Below, in pieces: positions 6,595 through 13,914 of a stretch of 13,914 nt of DNA; position 1 is the stretch's first letter, and every line of letters begins with the position of its first letter. The DNA lies in NCBI GenBank assembly GCA_964008075.1, contig CAXGAP010000034.1, forward strand, positions 1 to 13,914, in the 5' to 3' direction. Below the pieces are notes generated by a model. The model made no database searches, was not told where the DNA came from, and saw only the letters and a program-made list of their open reading frames with translations. The position numbers and the translations under genes are program-made. The stretch is from UBA724 sp964008075 (GTDB lineage Bacteria; Bacteroidota; Bacteroidia; Flavobacteriales; Flavobacteriaceae).

Positions 6595-7648
6595 AAATAT
6601 TGCTGTTTTAGAAGGAGATGGCATTGGCCCTGAGATTATCACTGAAGCGATAAAAGTACTCCAAGCAATTGCAAATAAGTATCACCACTCTTTCAACTAC
6701 GAATATGCCCTGATGGGTGCTGTTGCTATCGATAAAACTGGCAATCCCTTGCCAGACAAAACACTTGAGATTTGTAAGTCGAGTGATGCAGTCTTGTTTG
6801 GTGCGATTGGTGATCCAAAATATGACAATGACCCCAATGCAAAAGTACGTCCAGAACAAGGGTTGCTAGCGTTGCGTAAGGCATTGAACCTCTTTTGTAA
6901 TGTGCGTCCTGTCACAATTTATGACAGTCTAATCGACAGTTCACCCTTAAAGCGAAATCGAATTGAAGGTGTTGATTTGGTGATTTACAGAGAGCTGACA
7001 GGTGGGATTTATTTTGGTGAAAAAAAAGAGATAAACGACATAGGGGTTGCATCTGATTTGTGCACCTATAGCAAAAAAGAAATTTTACGTGTTGCTCACC
7101 TAGCGTTTAAGGCTGCCGGCAAACGAAAAAACAAGCTGACTTTGGTTGATAAAGCAAATGTCCTTGCCTCTTCTCGTCTTTGGAGGAGTGTTGTGACAGA
7201 GTTACACAGCAGTACTTACAAAGATATTGAACTCGATTTTTTGTTTGTCGATAACACAGCTATGCAAATGGTGTTGAACCCTGCCCAGTTTGATGTTATT
7301 CTTACAGGAAATCTATTTGGTGATATCATTTCTGATGAAGCGAGTGTGATTGGAGGATCAATAGGTCTATTGGCATCTGCCTCAATAGGAGATCGTTATG
7401 CATTGTTTGAGCCTATTCATGGTTCTTTCCCACAAGCAAAAGGCAAAGGAATCGCCAACCCAACTGCAACCATACTATCTGCAGCGATGATGCTCGATCA
7501 TTTTGATATGATTAAAGAGGCAAATACGATTCGTGATGCTGTTCAACAAACGATCGACAACAATGTTGGCACTCCTGACATATACCCAGAGAAAAGCTTT
7601 ACAACTAGAGAAGTAGGATCATATATCTGTGATATGATTTTGCAATAA
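6587..7648 (+). CDS. leuB: 3-isopropylmalate dehydrogenase
   Basis: LeuB oxidises 3-isopropylmalate with NAD+ and decarboxylates it to 2-oxoisocaproate, the direct precursor of leucine, using Mg2+ or Mn2+. The 353 residues are the normal length. Family signatures are IAVLEGDGIGPEI (5-17), RPEQGLLALRK, YRELTGGIYFGE with the catalytic tyrosine, LVDKANVLASSRLWR with the catalytic lysine, FGDIISDEASVIGGSIGLLASASIG with metal-binding aspartates, and FEPIHGSFPQAKGKGIANPTA at the cofactor site. I chose the ATG at 6587: it gives the standard MHKNIAVLEGDGIG start and is preceded by a good AAGGA (6576-6580). In-frame codons upstream lie in the leuD tail. The 8-bp overlap with leuD supports coupled translation. 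It is the last gene of the operon; a hairpin terminator follows directly. Confidence 0.97.
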   Translation: MHKNIAVLEGDGIGPEIITEAIKVLQAIANKYHHSFNYEYALMGAVAIDKTGNPLPDKTLEICKSSDAVLFGAIGDPKYDNDPNAKVRPEQGLLALRKALNLFCNVRPVTIYDSLIDSSPLKRNRIEGVDLVIYRELTGGIYFGEKKEINDIGVASDLCTYSKKEILRVAHLAFKAAGKRKNKLTLVDKANVLASSRLWRSVVTELHSSTYKDIELDFLFVDNTAMQMVLNPAQFDVILTGNLFGDIISDEASVIGGSIGLLASASIGDRYALFEPIHGSFPQAKGKGIANPTATILSAAMMLDHFDMIKEANTIRDAVQQTIDNNVGTPDIYPEKSFTTREVGSYICDMILQ

Positions 7649-7670
7649 AAAAGCGCTAAACAGCGCTTTT
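7649..7670. terminator. Bidirectional Rho-independent terminator between leuB and rpsA
   Basis: A perfect 9-bp stem, AAAAGCGCT (7649-7657) and AGCGCTTTT (7662-7670), encloses a 4-nt AAAC loop. It begins directly after the leuB stop codon and ends with a T run on the plus strand. Read on the minus strand, the stem ends in a longer T run toward leuB, so it can also end the convergent rpsA transcript, whose stop lies about 30 bp away. Confidence 0.9.
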
Positions 7671-7700
7671 AATTATATAGATATGAAAATTAAGTTAATC

Positions 7701-9536
7701 CTAATTTTCTTCATCATTCATCTTCTTTTTGAGATTGGCAAGAGCATCAATATCACCCAAAGTAGAAACTTCCTTTTTGGCAGCTTTCTTCTTTGATTTT
7801 TTTACGATTTCTTTTTCCATCTCCTTATAAACAGCGCTATGGGATAGCACAACGCGCTTATAGTCTTTGTTGAATTCAATTACTTTAAATTCTGCTGACT
7901 CTCCTTTTTTGAGTTTATTTCCATCCTCTTTTTCAAGATGACGATTTGGAACAAAAGCAGTGATATCTTCATTGAGAACGACTGTTGCACCTTTGTCAAC
8001 TAGCTCATGAATAGATGACTCAATTACTGTGCCCTCAGCATACTCATTTTGATACTTATTCCAAGGATTTTCTTGCACTTGCTTGTGACCTAAGCTGAGT
8101 TTTCGACCATCAACGTCTAGTTCTAGTACAACCACTTCTAAATCCTGACCAACAGTGACCACCTCAGATGGGTGCTTTACCTTTTTGGTCCATGACAATT
8201 CAGAAATGTAGATGAGTCCATCGATTCCTTCTTCAAGTTCTACAAATACGCCAAAATTTGTGAAGTTTCTAATCACTCCTTTGTGTTTCGAACCAACAGG
8301 GTATTTAGAGGTTATATCTGTCCATGGGTCTAGCATTAACTGCTTCATTCCCAAAGACATTTTTCTCTCCTCTCGATCAAGAGATAAAATAGAAACCTTA
8401 ACCTCGTCACCAACCTTTACAAAGTCTTGTGCCGAGCGCATATGGGTACTCCATGACATTTCAGAGACATGAACAAGACCCTCAACACCTGGTGCAACTT
8501 CGATAAATGCGCCATAGTCAGCAATGACAGCAACTTTACCATCAATTACATCTCCTTGTTTTAGGTCTCCGCTGAGGCCATCCCAAGGATGCTGACTAAG
8601 TTGTTTTACACCTAATTGGATGCGTGATTTATCATCATCAAAATCAAGGATAACAACATTTAGTTTTTGATCGATTTCTAAAATCTCACCTGGGTGATTG
8701 ATTCGATTCCATGATAAATCTGTGATATGTACAAGTCCATCAACACCACCTAAATCAATAAACACGCCATAAGAGGTGATGTTTTTGACAATTCCTTCAA
8801 GTACCTGCCCTTTTTCAAGCTGAGATATGATTTCTTTCTTTTGCTCTTCAATGTCTGCCTCGATAAGTGCCTTGTGAGATACAACAACATTTTTGAACTC
8901 ATGGTTGATTTTGACAATCTTAAATTCCATGTTTTTATTCACATACTGATCATAATCACGTATTGGTTTCACATCGATTTGAGAACCAGGCAAAAACGCC
9001 TCAATTCCAAACACATCAACTATCATACCCCCTTTGGTACGGCACTTTACAAAGCCTGTTACGACTTCGCCATTGTCATGTGCTTCGTTCACACGATCCC
9101 AGGCTTTTATCACGCGAGCCTTTCGGTGTGATAAAACAAGTTGTCCAGTCTTATCTTCTCTGATGTCAACAATCACTTCAACATTGTCACCAACCTTTAG
9201 ATCGGGGTTGTATCTAAATTCATTTAATGAAATGACACCCTCAGATTTTGCATTGATATCAATAATTGCTTCACGATCAGTCATGTGTGTGACTATACCC
9301 TGAATTACATCTGTATGCTTTGTGTCCACAAAATTTTCATGAACAAGCTTTTCAAATTCTTGATACTTCTTTTGGTCAACAACTTTTGCTGCTTCTTGAT
9401 AAGAAAGCCAATCAAAATTTTCTAAAAATTCTTCTGGAGATTGTTTTATAGACTGATCTTCCGTAGTCTCTTCTATAGTTTCTGAGGTCTCTACGCCTTC
9501 AACTTGAGGCTCCTCGTTTACATGATCATTCGTCAT
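7701..9536 (-). CDS. rpsA: 30S ribosomal protein S1
   Basis: S1 binds mRNA on the small ribosomal subunit and helps recruit and unfold messages for initiation. The 611-residue protein contains six S1 (OB-fold) repeats at roughly residues 76-139, 157-222, 243-311, 328-397, 415-484 and 501-567. Repeats 3-5 have the clearest signatures (YGVFIDLGGVDGLVHITDLSW, YGAFIEVAPGVEGLVHVSEMSW, FGVFVELEEGIDGLIYISELSW). Repeats 1, 2 and 6 are more divergent, as is usual for the ribosome-binding and terminal repeats. An acidic N-terminal extension of about 70 residues, rich in Glu and Thr, and a lysine-rich segment near the C-terminus (574-588) resemble other Bacteroidota S1 proteins. In the direction of transcription it lies downstream of cmk, but has its own promoter and a leader of about 105 nt (9537-9647) that may be regulatory. 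The ATG at 9536 is the only sensible start. Confidence 0.97.
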   Translation of the reverse strand: MTNDHVNEEPQVEGVETSETIEETTEDQSIKQSPEEFLENFDWLSYQEAAKVVDQKKYQEFEKLVHENFVDTKHTDVIQGIVTHMTDREAIIDINAKSEGVISLNEFRYNPDLKVGDNVEVIVDIREDKTGQLVLSHRKARVIKAWDRVNEAHDNGEVVTGFVKCRTKGGMIVDVFGIEAFLPGSQIDVKPIRDYDQYVNKNMEFKIVKINHEFKNVVVSHKALIEADIEEQKKEIISQLEKGQVLEGIVKNITSYGVFIDLGGVDGLVHITDLSWNRINHPGEILEIDQKLNVVILDFDDDKSRIQLGVKQLSQHPWDGLSGDLKQGDVIDGKVAVIADYGAFIEVAPGVEGLVHVSEMSWSTHMRSAQDFVKVGDEVKVSILSLDREERKMSLGMKQLMLDPWTDITSKYPVGSKHKGVIRNFTNFGVFVELEEGIDGLIYISELSWTKKVKHPSEVVTVGQDLEVVVLELDVDGRKLSLGHKQVQENPWNKYQNEYAEGTVIESSIHELVDKGATVVLNEDITAFVPNRHLEKEDGNKLKKGESAEFKVIEFNKDYKRVVLSHSAVYKEMEKEIVKKSKKKAAKKEVSTLGDIDALANLKKKMNDEEN

Positions 9537-9647
9537 GATAAATTGTTTTTGTATTCAGTTGCTTTTAGAGAACAAACGCCAAGCAACAAAAGAGGTTCAT
9601 ATGCAACACTAAGGGGTTTTCTCTAATAAACGCTTACCTTAGGGGGG
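9537..9647 (-). promoter_or_regulatory. Structured 5' leader of rpsA, possible autoregulatory element
   Basis: Read on the minus strand, this leader can form two hairpins. The first has a 6-bp stem, CTAAGG (9642-9637) with CCTTAG (9614-9609), and a large loop. The second has a 7-bp stem, GTTGCTT (9587-9581) with AAGCAAC (9564-9558), and a 16-nt loop. Loop one contains TTAGAGAA (9626-9619), a perfect 8-nt complement to TTCTCTAA (9572-9565) in loop two, so a loop-loop contact is possible. An alternative GTTGC at 9607-9603 could compete for the 3' arm of stem two. Bacterial rpsA leaders are known targets of S1 feedback in other phyla; a similar role here is inferred. No known RNA family was recognised. 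Confidence 0.35.
9565..9600 (-). other. Candidate 11-codon upstream ORF in the rpsA leader
   Basis: An ATG at 9600 opens a short reading frame encoding MNLFCCLAFVL, ending at a TAA at 9567-9565. It is hydrophobic and has two adjacent cysteines. It spans the 5' arm and whole loop of the second leader hairpin, and its stop codon is part of the 8-nt loop-loop complement. Translation would therefore open that structure. No clear ribosome binding site precedes it, and an ORF this short can arise by chance. It could be a regulatory leader peptide or nothing. Confidence 0.2.
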
Positions 9648-9678
9648 CAAAATTAATCCTTTTCAATAGACAAGCAAA
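9648..9678 (-). promoter_or_regulatory. rpsA promoter, Bacteroidota type
   Basis: On the minus strand, TTTG (9678-9675) is followed by 19 nt and then TAATTTTG (9655-9648). This matches the Bacteroidota -33 TTTG and -7 TAnnTTTG consensus with a proper spacer. It lies between cmk and rpsA, about 20 bp beyond the cmk stop, and implies a leader of roughly 105 nt. It is the best promoter match in the window. Confidence 0.65.
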
Positions 9679-9695
9679 TATTTGGGCAATAAAAA

Positions 9696-10367
9696 TTAAT
9701 GATTCAGGCTGTCGATTTTGGAAATAGCAACTTCGAGAAGATGGGATAAACCATCCTCATTGTTGGTCAGAATAATCGCATTCTTTGGAATAACTAAAGG
9801 AGAATCAGCTCTGCTAGAATCAATATAATCTCGATTTTTGATATTAGAAGTTACATCTATTATATTAATATCTACATTTTTTTGTGCGAGTTCGGCAAAC
9901 CTTCGTTTAGCTCTTACTTCTATTGATGCTTCAATAAAAAATTTGATGGTTGAATCAGGAAAAACAACACTGCCGATATCTCTTCCATCCATGACAACAT
10001 TTCCTTTCTTTCCAAACTCTCTTTGCTTGGCGACCATATATTTTCTGAACAAAGTCTCTTTTGCTACGATACTGACGTAGTTGGAGACTTCCATCGATCG
10101 TACTTCATTTTCAATGATTTTACCATTGAGCATTACAAAATCATCACCAGAAAAATCAATTTCAATTATTGGCAAATGGGAAACAAGGGTGTTTATATCA
10201 AAGTGGTTTTTGTCGATAAGTTGATGATGTAAAGCATAAAAAGTGAGCGCTCGATACATGGCGCCAGAGTCAATATGCTTAAAGCTGTAATGTTTTGCAA
10301 GCGCTTTCGCCAGAGAACTTTTACCTGTTGATGATGCCCCGTCGATAGATATAATGATGTTCTTCAT
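9696..10367 (-). CDS. cmk: (d)CMP kinase (cytidylate kinase)
   Basis: Cmk phosphorylates CMP and dCMP to the diphosphates with ATP, recycling nucleotides for RNA and DNA synthesis. The 223 residues match the bacterial family. The P-loop is GASSTGKSS (10-18), a variant of the usual GPAGAGKST with Lys16 kept. HIDSGAMYRALTFYAL (about 32-47) is the CMP-binding region, NEVRSMEVSNYVSIVAK (about 87-103) lies in the NMP-binding insert, and MDGRDIGSVVFPDSTIKFFI (about 125-144) is the family signature. The lid region RDYIDSSRADSPL follows. The ATG at 10367 abuts the porQ stop codon with no spacer, so the two genes are almost surely co-transcribed and coupled. rpsA lies downstream in the same direction, as in many bacteria, but starts from its own promoter. 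Confidence 0.96.
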   Translation of the reverse strand: MKNIIISIDGASSTGKSSLAKALAKHYSFKHIDSGAMYRALTFYALHHQLIDKNHFDINTLVSHLPIIEIDFSGDDFVMLNGKIIENEVRSMEVSNYVSIVAKETLFRKYMVAKQREFGKKGNVVMDGRDIGSVVFPDSTIKFFIEASIEVRAKRRFAELAQKNVDINIIDVTSNIKNRDYIDSSRADSPLVIPKNAIILTNNEDGLSHLLEVAISKIDSLNH

Positions 10368-11375
10368 CTAGGGTACAAAGGTAAGACCTAAAAAATTAGT
10401 ATTTCCAGCTGCACTGAAACGAGCATGACTATAATTAAATTTAAATTTTCGTAAATTTATACCAAAACCAAAACTCAAACCAGAAAAACTACGAATTTCA
10501 GAAATTGAAAGTTCTGCAGATCTCAAGAAATTATAACCCAATTGAATCGAGAATGGACGATCTGCAAACAATTCAGCCCCAAATACAAGGTGTCTGACAA
10601 ATTCATCAATAAATGTTGGAGAATTATCAACCAACTCCCCTTCAAAATCAGTTTGTTGTTGGTTAATATTCATATATGCAAGATCCCATCTGTGAAGATA
10701 ATCAAGAGATAAATACCAACGAAGAGGCAAATACTCTAATTGGTTTGAAATACCAAGAGATAAAGAAAATGGGGTGCTTTCTTTAACATTGTCGTAGTTG
10801 GTTAATTGAGAGCCAATATTGCGCGCAACCAGAGCATAGCGATATCTAGACGATTGAGATTCATGATACAAGCCCAAGTCAGCAGTCCAACCTGTAGATT
10901 GATACTCTGCTAGTGCTGAACTTATCAGATTTAATCTTGCACCAACTCGCAAATTTTTGGAACTAATATTATAGGCATATGCAACACCCAAGGAAACTTC
11001 ATTTCCTGAAAATTCACCTATTTTTTTTGCAAAAATATCTCTTTCATCAAATGTTCCATAATGTACAAATCGGGCGTCAACCAAAATTGTATGGGATTCG
11101 TTCAAAACAATTGCAGCAGCGGCTGTACCTCGATTGATCCCTGCAAAATAAGGTTGATAGTTGAACATGATTTGCCCTCGTATTGAATCTGATACCTGGG
11201 CAGGATTTGCTAAACTACTATGGATTGAAGCAGGTGATAACGTTGGCACCCATGTGCCAAGAGACATATGACAAGGACTGGGAAAAAGATCTAGAAACTG
11301 ATATGTTTTTGACCCTCCTACTTGCGCAGTTAATGATACACAAAAAAATAAAACGCCAAAGACAATCAATTTCAT
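10368..11375 (-). CDS. porQ: Type IX secretion system protein PorQ-like, outer-membrane beta-barrel
   Basis: PorQ is a T9SS component of Bacteroidota, linked to attachment or processing of secreted cargo at the cell surface and needed for T9SS function in Porphyromonas gingivalis. The 335-residue protein starts with a Sec signal peptide, MKLIVFGVLFFCVSLTA, with likely cleavage between Ala17 and Gln18. The mature N-terminus (QVGGSKTYQFLDLFPSPCHMSLG) resembles the PorQ opening with its YQFL motif. SSLANPAQVSD then matches the Asn-Pro-Ala element shared by PorQ/PorV-type barrels. The rest alternates polar and hydrophobic residues as in beta-barrel strands and ends with FLGLTFVP, a strand-like C-terminus. 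It starts 29 bp after the lon stop and its TAG touches the cmk ATG. Assignment rests on recalled family features, not a search; another member of the same barrel superfamily is possible. Confidence 0.82.
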   Translation of the reverse strand: MKLIVFGVLFFCVSLTAQVGGSKTYQFLDLFPSPCHMSLGTWVPTLSPASIHSSLANPAQVSDSIRGQIMFNYQPYFAGINRGTAAAAIVLNESHTILVDARFVHYGTFDERDIFAKKIGEFSGNEVSLGVAYAYNISSKNLRVGARLNLISSALAEYQSTGWTADLGLYHESQSSRYRYALVARNIGSQLTNYDNVKESTPFSLSLGISNQLEYLPLRWYLSLDYLHRWDLAYMNINQQQTDFEGELVDNSPTFIDEFVRHLVFGAELFADRPFSIQLGYNFLRSAELSISEIRSFSGLSFGFGINLRKFKFNYSHARFSAAGNTNFLGLTFVP

Positions 11376-11404
11376 GTAGACAATAAAACGTATTGGATTG
11401 AAAA

Positions 11405-13861
11405 TTATTTGATTTTACGCAGCTCTTTTGTTGCTTTCTGTGTGGTCAATGCAGAATCAAGTACATCAATCATAGAAGAAACATATTGAAATTGTAAACC
11501 TCGAAGATAGTTTTGATTGATTTCATCCACATCTTTTTTGTTTTCGATACACAAAATGATGGTTTTAATATTTGCACGCTTTGCAGCTAGGATTTTTTCT
11601 TTGATTCCACCCACAGGCAAAACTTTTCCTCTCAATGTAATCTCACCTGACATGGCAATTCTACTTTTCACTTTACGCCCTGTAATGGCAGAAACCAAAG
11701 AAGTCAGCATCGTAATTCCTGCACTAGGTCCATCCTTTGGAGTTGCTCCTTCGGGAACGTGAATGTGATAATTGCTCTTCATCAGTTCCTCGGAATTTGT
11801 GCCCAGTTGATCTGCATAAGATTTGATAAATTCCAAAGCAATTGTGGCAGATTCTTTCATGACTTTACCTAAATTCCCTGTCAGAGACAACTTTCCTGAA
11901 CCCTTGGTCACCAAAGATTCAATAAAAAGAATATCTCCACCCATTTGCGTCCATGCCAGACCTGTCACAACACCTGGAACATCATTGTTTTCATATGAAG
12001 CCTTTGATATCTTTTCGGCACCAAGAATATCTTCAATGTGTTTAGCGTCGACTGAAACCACAAAGGTTTCTTCCATTGCGATGGATTTTGCTCGATTTCG
12101 AATCAACTTAGCAATTGTTTTGTCGAGACCTCGAACACCCGACTCGCGAGTGTACCCAGAAACCATCTTTTTTAGAATTGACTTGCCAATTTTAATGTCA
12201 TTTGTTGTCAGTCCATGTTCTTTAATTTGCTTTGGAACCAAGTATTTTTTCCCTATTGAAATTTTCTCCTCAACTGTATATCCACTCACTTGGATAATTT
12301 CCATTCGATCCAACAAAGCTGGCTGTATGGTAGAGAGTGTATTCGAAGTTGCAATGAATAGAACTTTTGAAAGATCATACCCCAACTCTAAAAAATTGTC
12401 GTAAAACTCACTGTTTTGCTCAGGGTCAAGCACCTCTAGTAGCGCCGACGAAGGGTCGCCACTCGCGCCTAAAGACAGTTTGTCAATTTCATCGAGAACA
12501 AAGACTGGGTTAGATGTGCCTGCCTTCTTTATATTTTGCAAAATTCGACCTGGCATTGCGCCAATGTAAGTTTTCCGATGACCTCTTATTTCTGCTTCAT
12601 CACGCATACCACCAAGAGAGATTCGCACATATTCTCTACCCAATGCCTCTGCGATAGATTTACCCAAAGATGTTTTTCCTACGCCAGGAGGACCAGTCAA
12701 ACATAAAATGGGGGATTTCATATCTTTTCGAAGTTTCAATACTGCCAAAAACTCAATGACTCGCTTTTTTACCTTCTCCAAACCAAAATGATCTCTATCA
12801 AGAATGCGCTGTGCGCGCTTCAAATCAAAATTGTCCTTTGAAAATTTGTCCCACGGCAAATCGAGCAGTAGCTCTAAATAATTTCTTTGAATACCATACT
12901 CTGCGACTTGAGAATTCATTCGTTCAAGCTTTGAAAGTTCTTTCTCAAAATGAGATTTCACTTTTTTACTCCAATTTTTCTCACGAGAACGAATTTTTAT
13001 ATCTGCAACATCCTGATGAGATGAAGAACCTCCCAATTCTTCTTGTATTGCTTTAATCTGTTGATGTAAAAAATACTCTCGTTGTTGCTGGTCTAAATCA
13101 TTGCGCACTTTGGACTGCACTTCGTTTTTCAGCGAAAGCTTTTGAAACTCTACATCCATGTGTTTAAGACAGAGTAAAGCTCGTTTGTGCAGATCGTTGC
13201 TTTCCAAAATCTCTTGTTTGTCAATTGTTGCCATACTCATATTGGAGGAAACAAAATTGACTAAGAAAGAATCACTTTTAATGTTGTTGATTGCAAAAGA
13301 CGCCTCGGAGGGGATATTGGGGCTATCAGTAATAATTTGGAGGGAAAGGTCTTTGATAGAATCAATGACTGCAGCAAATTTTTTGTCTCCTTTTTCAGGT
13401 CGTATGTCTTGCAACTCAGTCACTGTCGCCTTCAAATATGTATGGGATTCTTTAAAATTTTCGATCTGAAATCGCTTTTTCCCTTGCAGAATAATTGTTG
13501 TATTGCCATCAGGCATTTGCAATACGCGAAGAATACGTGCGAGTGTTCCGACCTTATGAAGGTCTTTTTGATCTGGAGATTGGACTTTTGAATCGAGTTG
13601 AGCAACAACCCCAATCAATTTATTTGATGCATTGGCATCTCGAATCAGTTGTATTGACTTGTCACGGGTTGCAGTGATTGGAATCACAACGCCTGGAAAC
13701 AGCACAGTGTTACGCAGTGGTAAGACGGGAATCTCTTCTGGAATAGGCTCTTTCGAAATCGCTTCCTCGTCATCTGTTGTCATCAACGGAATCAACTCCG
13801 CATCGACTTCTAAGTCCTCTAATGATAGATTATCTAATGAAATCAATTTTGTTTTGCTCAT
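11405..13861 (-). CDS. lon: ATP-dependent Lon protease
   Basis: Lon is a cytoplasmic homohexameric AAA+ serine protease that degrades misfolded and selected regulatory proteins. The 818-residue protein has the full LonA layout. The N-terminal substrate-binding domain starts with IPVLPLRNTVLFPGVVIPI (about 44-62), and a coiled-coil segment with QREYFLHQQIKAIQEELG follows in the middle. The AAA+ domain has Walker A GPPGVGKT (390-397, Lys396), Walker B VFVLDEIDK, and ATSNTLSTIQPALLDRMEII. The protease domain has the nucleophile Ser713 in KDGPSAGITM and the catalytic Lys756 in GGIKEKILAAKR, 43 residues later as in E. coli Lon. An acidic extension of about 35 residues precedes the substrate domain. 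The ATG at 13861 is the only suitable start. porQ begins 29 bp downstream, so lon may lead a lon-porQ-cmk transcript. Confidence 0.97.
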   Translation of the reverse strand: MSKTKLISLDNLSLEDLEVDAELIPLMTTDDEEAISKEPIPEEIPVLPLRNTVLFPGVVIPITATRDKSIQLIRDANASNKLIGVVAQLDSKVQSPDQKDLHKVGTLARILRVLQMPDGNTTIILQGKKRFQIENFKESHTYLKATVTELQDIRPEKGDKKFAAVIDSIKDLSLQIITDSPNIPSEASFAINNIKSDSFLVNFVSSNMSMATIDKQEILESNDLHKRALLCLKHMDVEFQKLSLKNEVQSKVRNDLDQQQREYFLHQQIKAIQEELGGSSSHQDVADIKIRSREKNWSKKVKSHFEKELSKLERMNSQVAEYGIQRNYLELLLDLPWDKFSKDNFDLKRAQRILDRDHFGLEKVKKRVIEFLAVLKLRKDMKSPILCLTGPPGVGKTSLGKSIAEALGREYVRISLGGMRDEAEIRGHRKTYIGAMPGRILQNIKKAGTSNPVFVLDEIDKLSLGASGDPSSALLEVLDPEQNSEFYDNFLELGYDLSKVLFIATSNTLSTIQPALLDRMEIIQVSGYTVEEKISIGKKYLVPKQIKEHGLTTNDIKIGKSILKKMVSGYTRESGVRGLDKTIAKLIRNRAKSIAMEETFVVSVDAKHIEDILGAEKISKASYENNDVPGVVTGLAWTQMGGDILFIESLVTKGSGKLSLTGNLGKVMKESATIALEFIKSYADQLGTNSEELMKSNYHIHVPEGATPKDGPSAGITMLTSLVSAITGRKVKSRIAMSGEITLRGKVLPVGGIKEKILAAKRANIKTIILCIENKKDVDEINQNYLRGLQFQYVSSMIDVLDSALTTQKATKELRKIK

Positions 13862-13914
13862 AGATTATGTCATTTTGTCGCGTTTTAGCTGCTACACACT
13901 TTTTTTGTCAGGTG
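13862..13914 (-). promoter_or_regulatory. Upstream edge of lon, promoter not resolved
   Basis: Only 53 bp upstream of lon are in the window. No TAnnTTTG box is present. A CTGACA on the minus strand near the right edge (13911-13906) equals one half-site of the palindrome upstream of dnaK, but no convincing partner arm is visible, so shared control cannot be claimed. Confidence 0.15.

Noticed and set aside
9675..9684. CAAATATTTG palindrome after cmk, as a terminator
   Set aside because: Perfect 10-bp palindrome but wholly AT-rich in its core and without a loop or T run; it overlaps the rpsA -33 box.
11823..12404. 193-codon open frame on the plus strand, antisense to lon
   Set aside because: It lies wholly inside the lon coding region, has no recognisable domain, and its composition is what an antisense frame of an AAA+ gene would give.
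13862..13914. Heat-shock palindrome upstream of lon matching the dnaK site
   Set aside because: Only a CTGACA half-site is present at the window edge; the second arm does not match.
1..13914. Mobile elements, CRISPR arrays, tRNA/rRNA genes, defence or biosynthetic clusters
   Set aside because: No transposase, spaced direct repeats, tRNA-like cloverleaf, rRNA sequence or unusual enzyme set was seen; the genes are core functions plus one unknown.

Overview
The window looks like ordinary chromosomal core sequence from a member of the Bacteroidota, probably of the Flavobacteriales type. Several signs agree: an AT-rich genome; promoter-like TAnnTTTG boxes (the Bacteroidota -7 element) ahead of panB, leuA and rpsA; weak or absent Shine-Dalgarno sequences at most starts; a PorQ-type protein, which belongs to the Bacteroidota-restricted type IX secretion system; and a Bacteroidota-type S1 protein with an acidic N-terminal extension. 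The genus cannot be fixed from this sequence.

Layout. At the left edge (1-189, minus) is the N-terminal end of dnaK. A divergent intergenic region with two perfect inverted repeats follows, then panB (303-1121, plus; pantothenate/CoA pathway) and, directly abutting it, an RluA-family pseudouridine synthase with a forced TTG start. This gene meets a 514-residue helical protein of unknown function (minus) tail to tail, with a 12-bp overlap. From 3452 to 7648 (plus) is a compact leucine operon, leuA-leuC-leuD-leuB. It encodes the whole branch from 2-oxoisovalerate to 2-oxoisocaproate except the final transamination. Its LeuA lacks the C-terminal leucine-binding regulatory domain. A bidirectional hairpin terminator separates leuB from the convergent rpsA. 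The rest of the window is on the minus strand. Read in the direction of transcription it is lon (818 aa), porQ, cmk and rpsA, with porQ and cmk touching without a spacer. rpsA has its own promoter and a leader of about 105 nt.

How the genes relate. 2-oxoisovalerate is the common precursor of PanB and LeuA, so two separate units in the window draw on the same branch point. DnaK and Lon are both protein quality-control factors. cmk next to rpsA is an old and widespread pairing. Here the cmk transcript also appears to carry porQ, and possibly lon.

I found no mobile element, CRISPR array, tRNA or rRNA, defence system or unusual gene cluster. The best candidates for something undescribed are regulatory. 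One is the rpsA leader, which can form two hairpins with loops that match perfectly over 8 nt, and which contains an 11-codon upstream ORF ending inside one of those loops. The other is the palindromic region upstream of dnaK, with a sigma-54-like -24/-12 pair. Both are inferences from the sequence alone.
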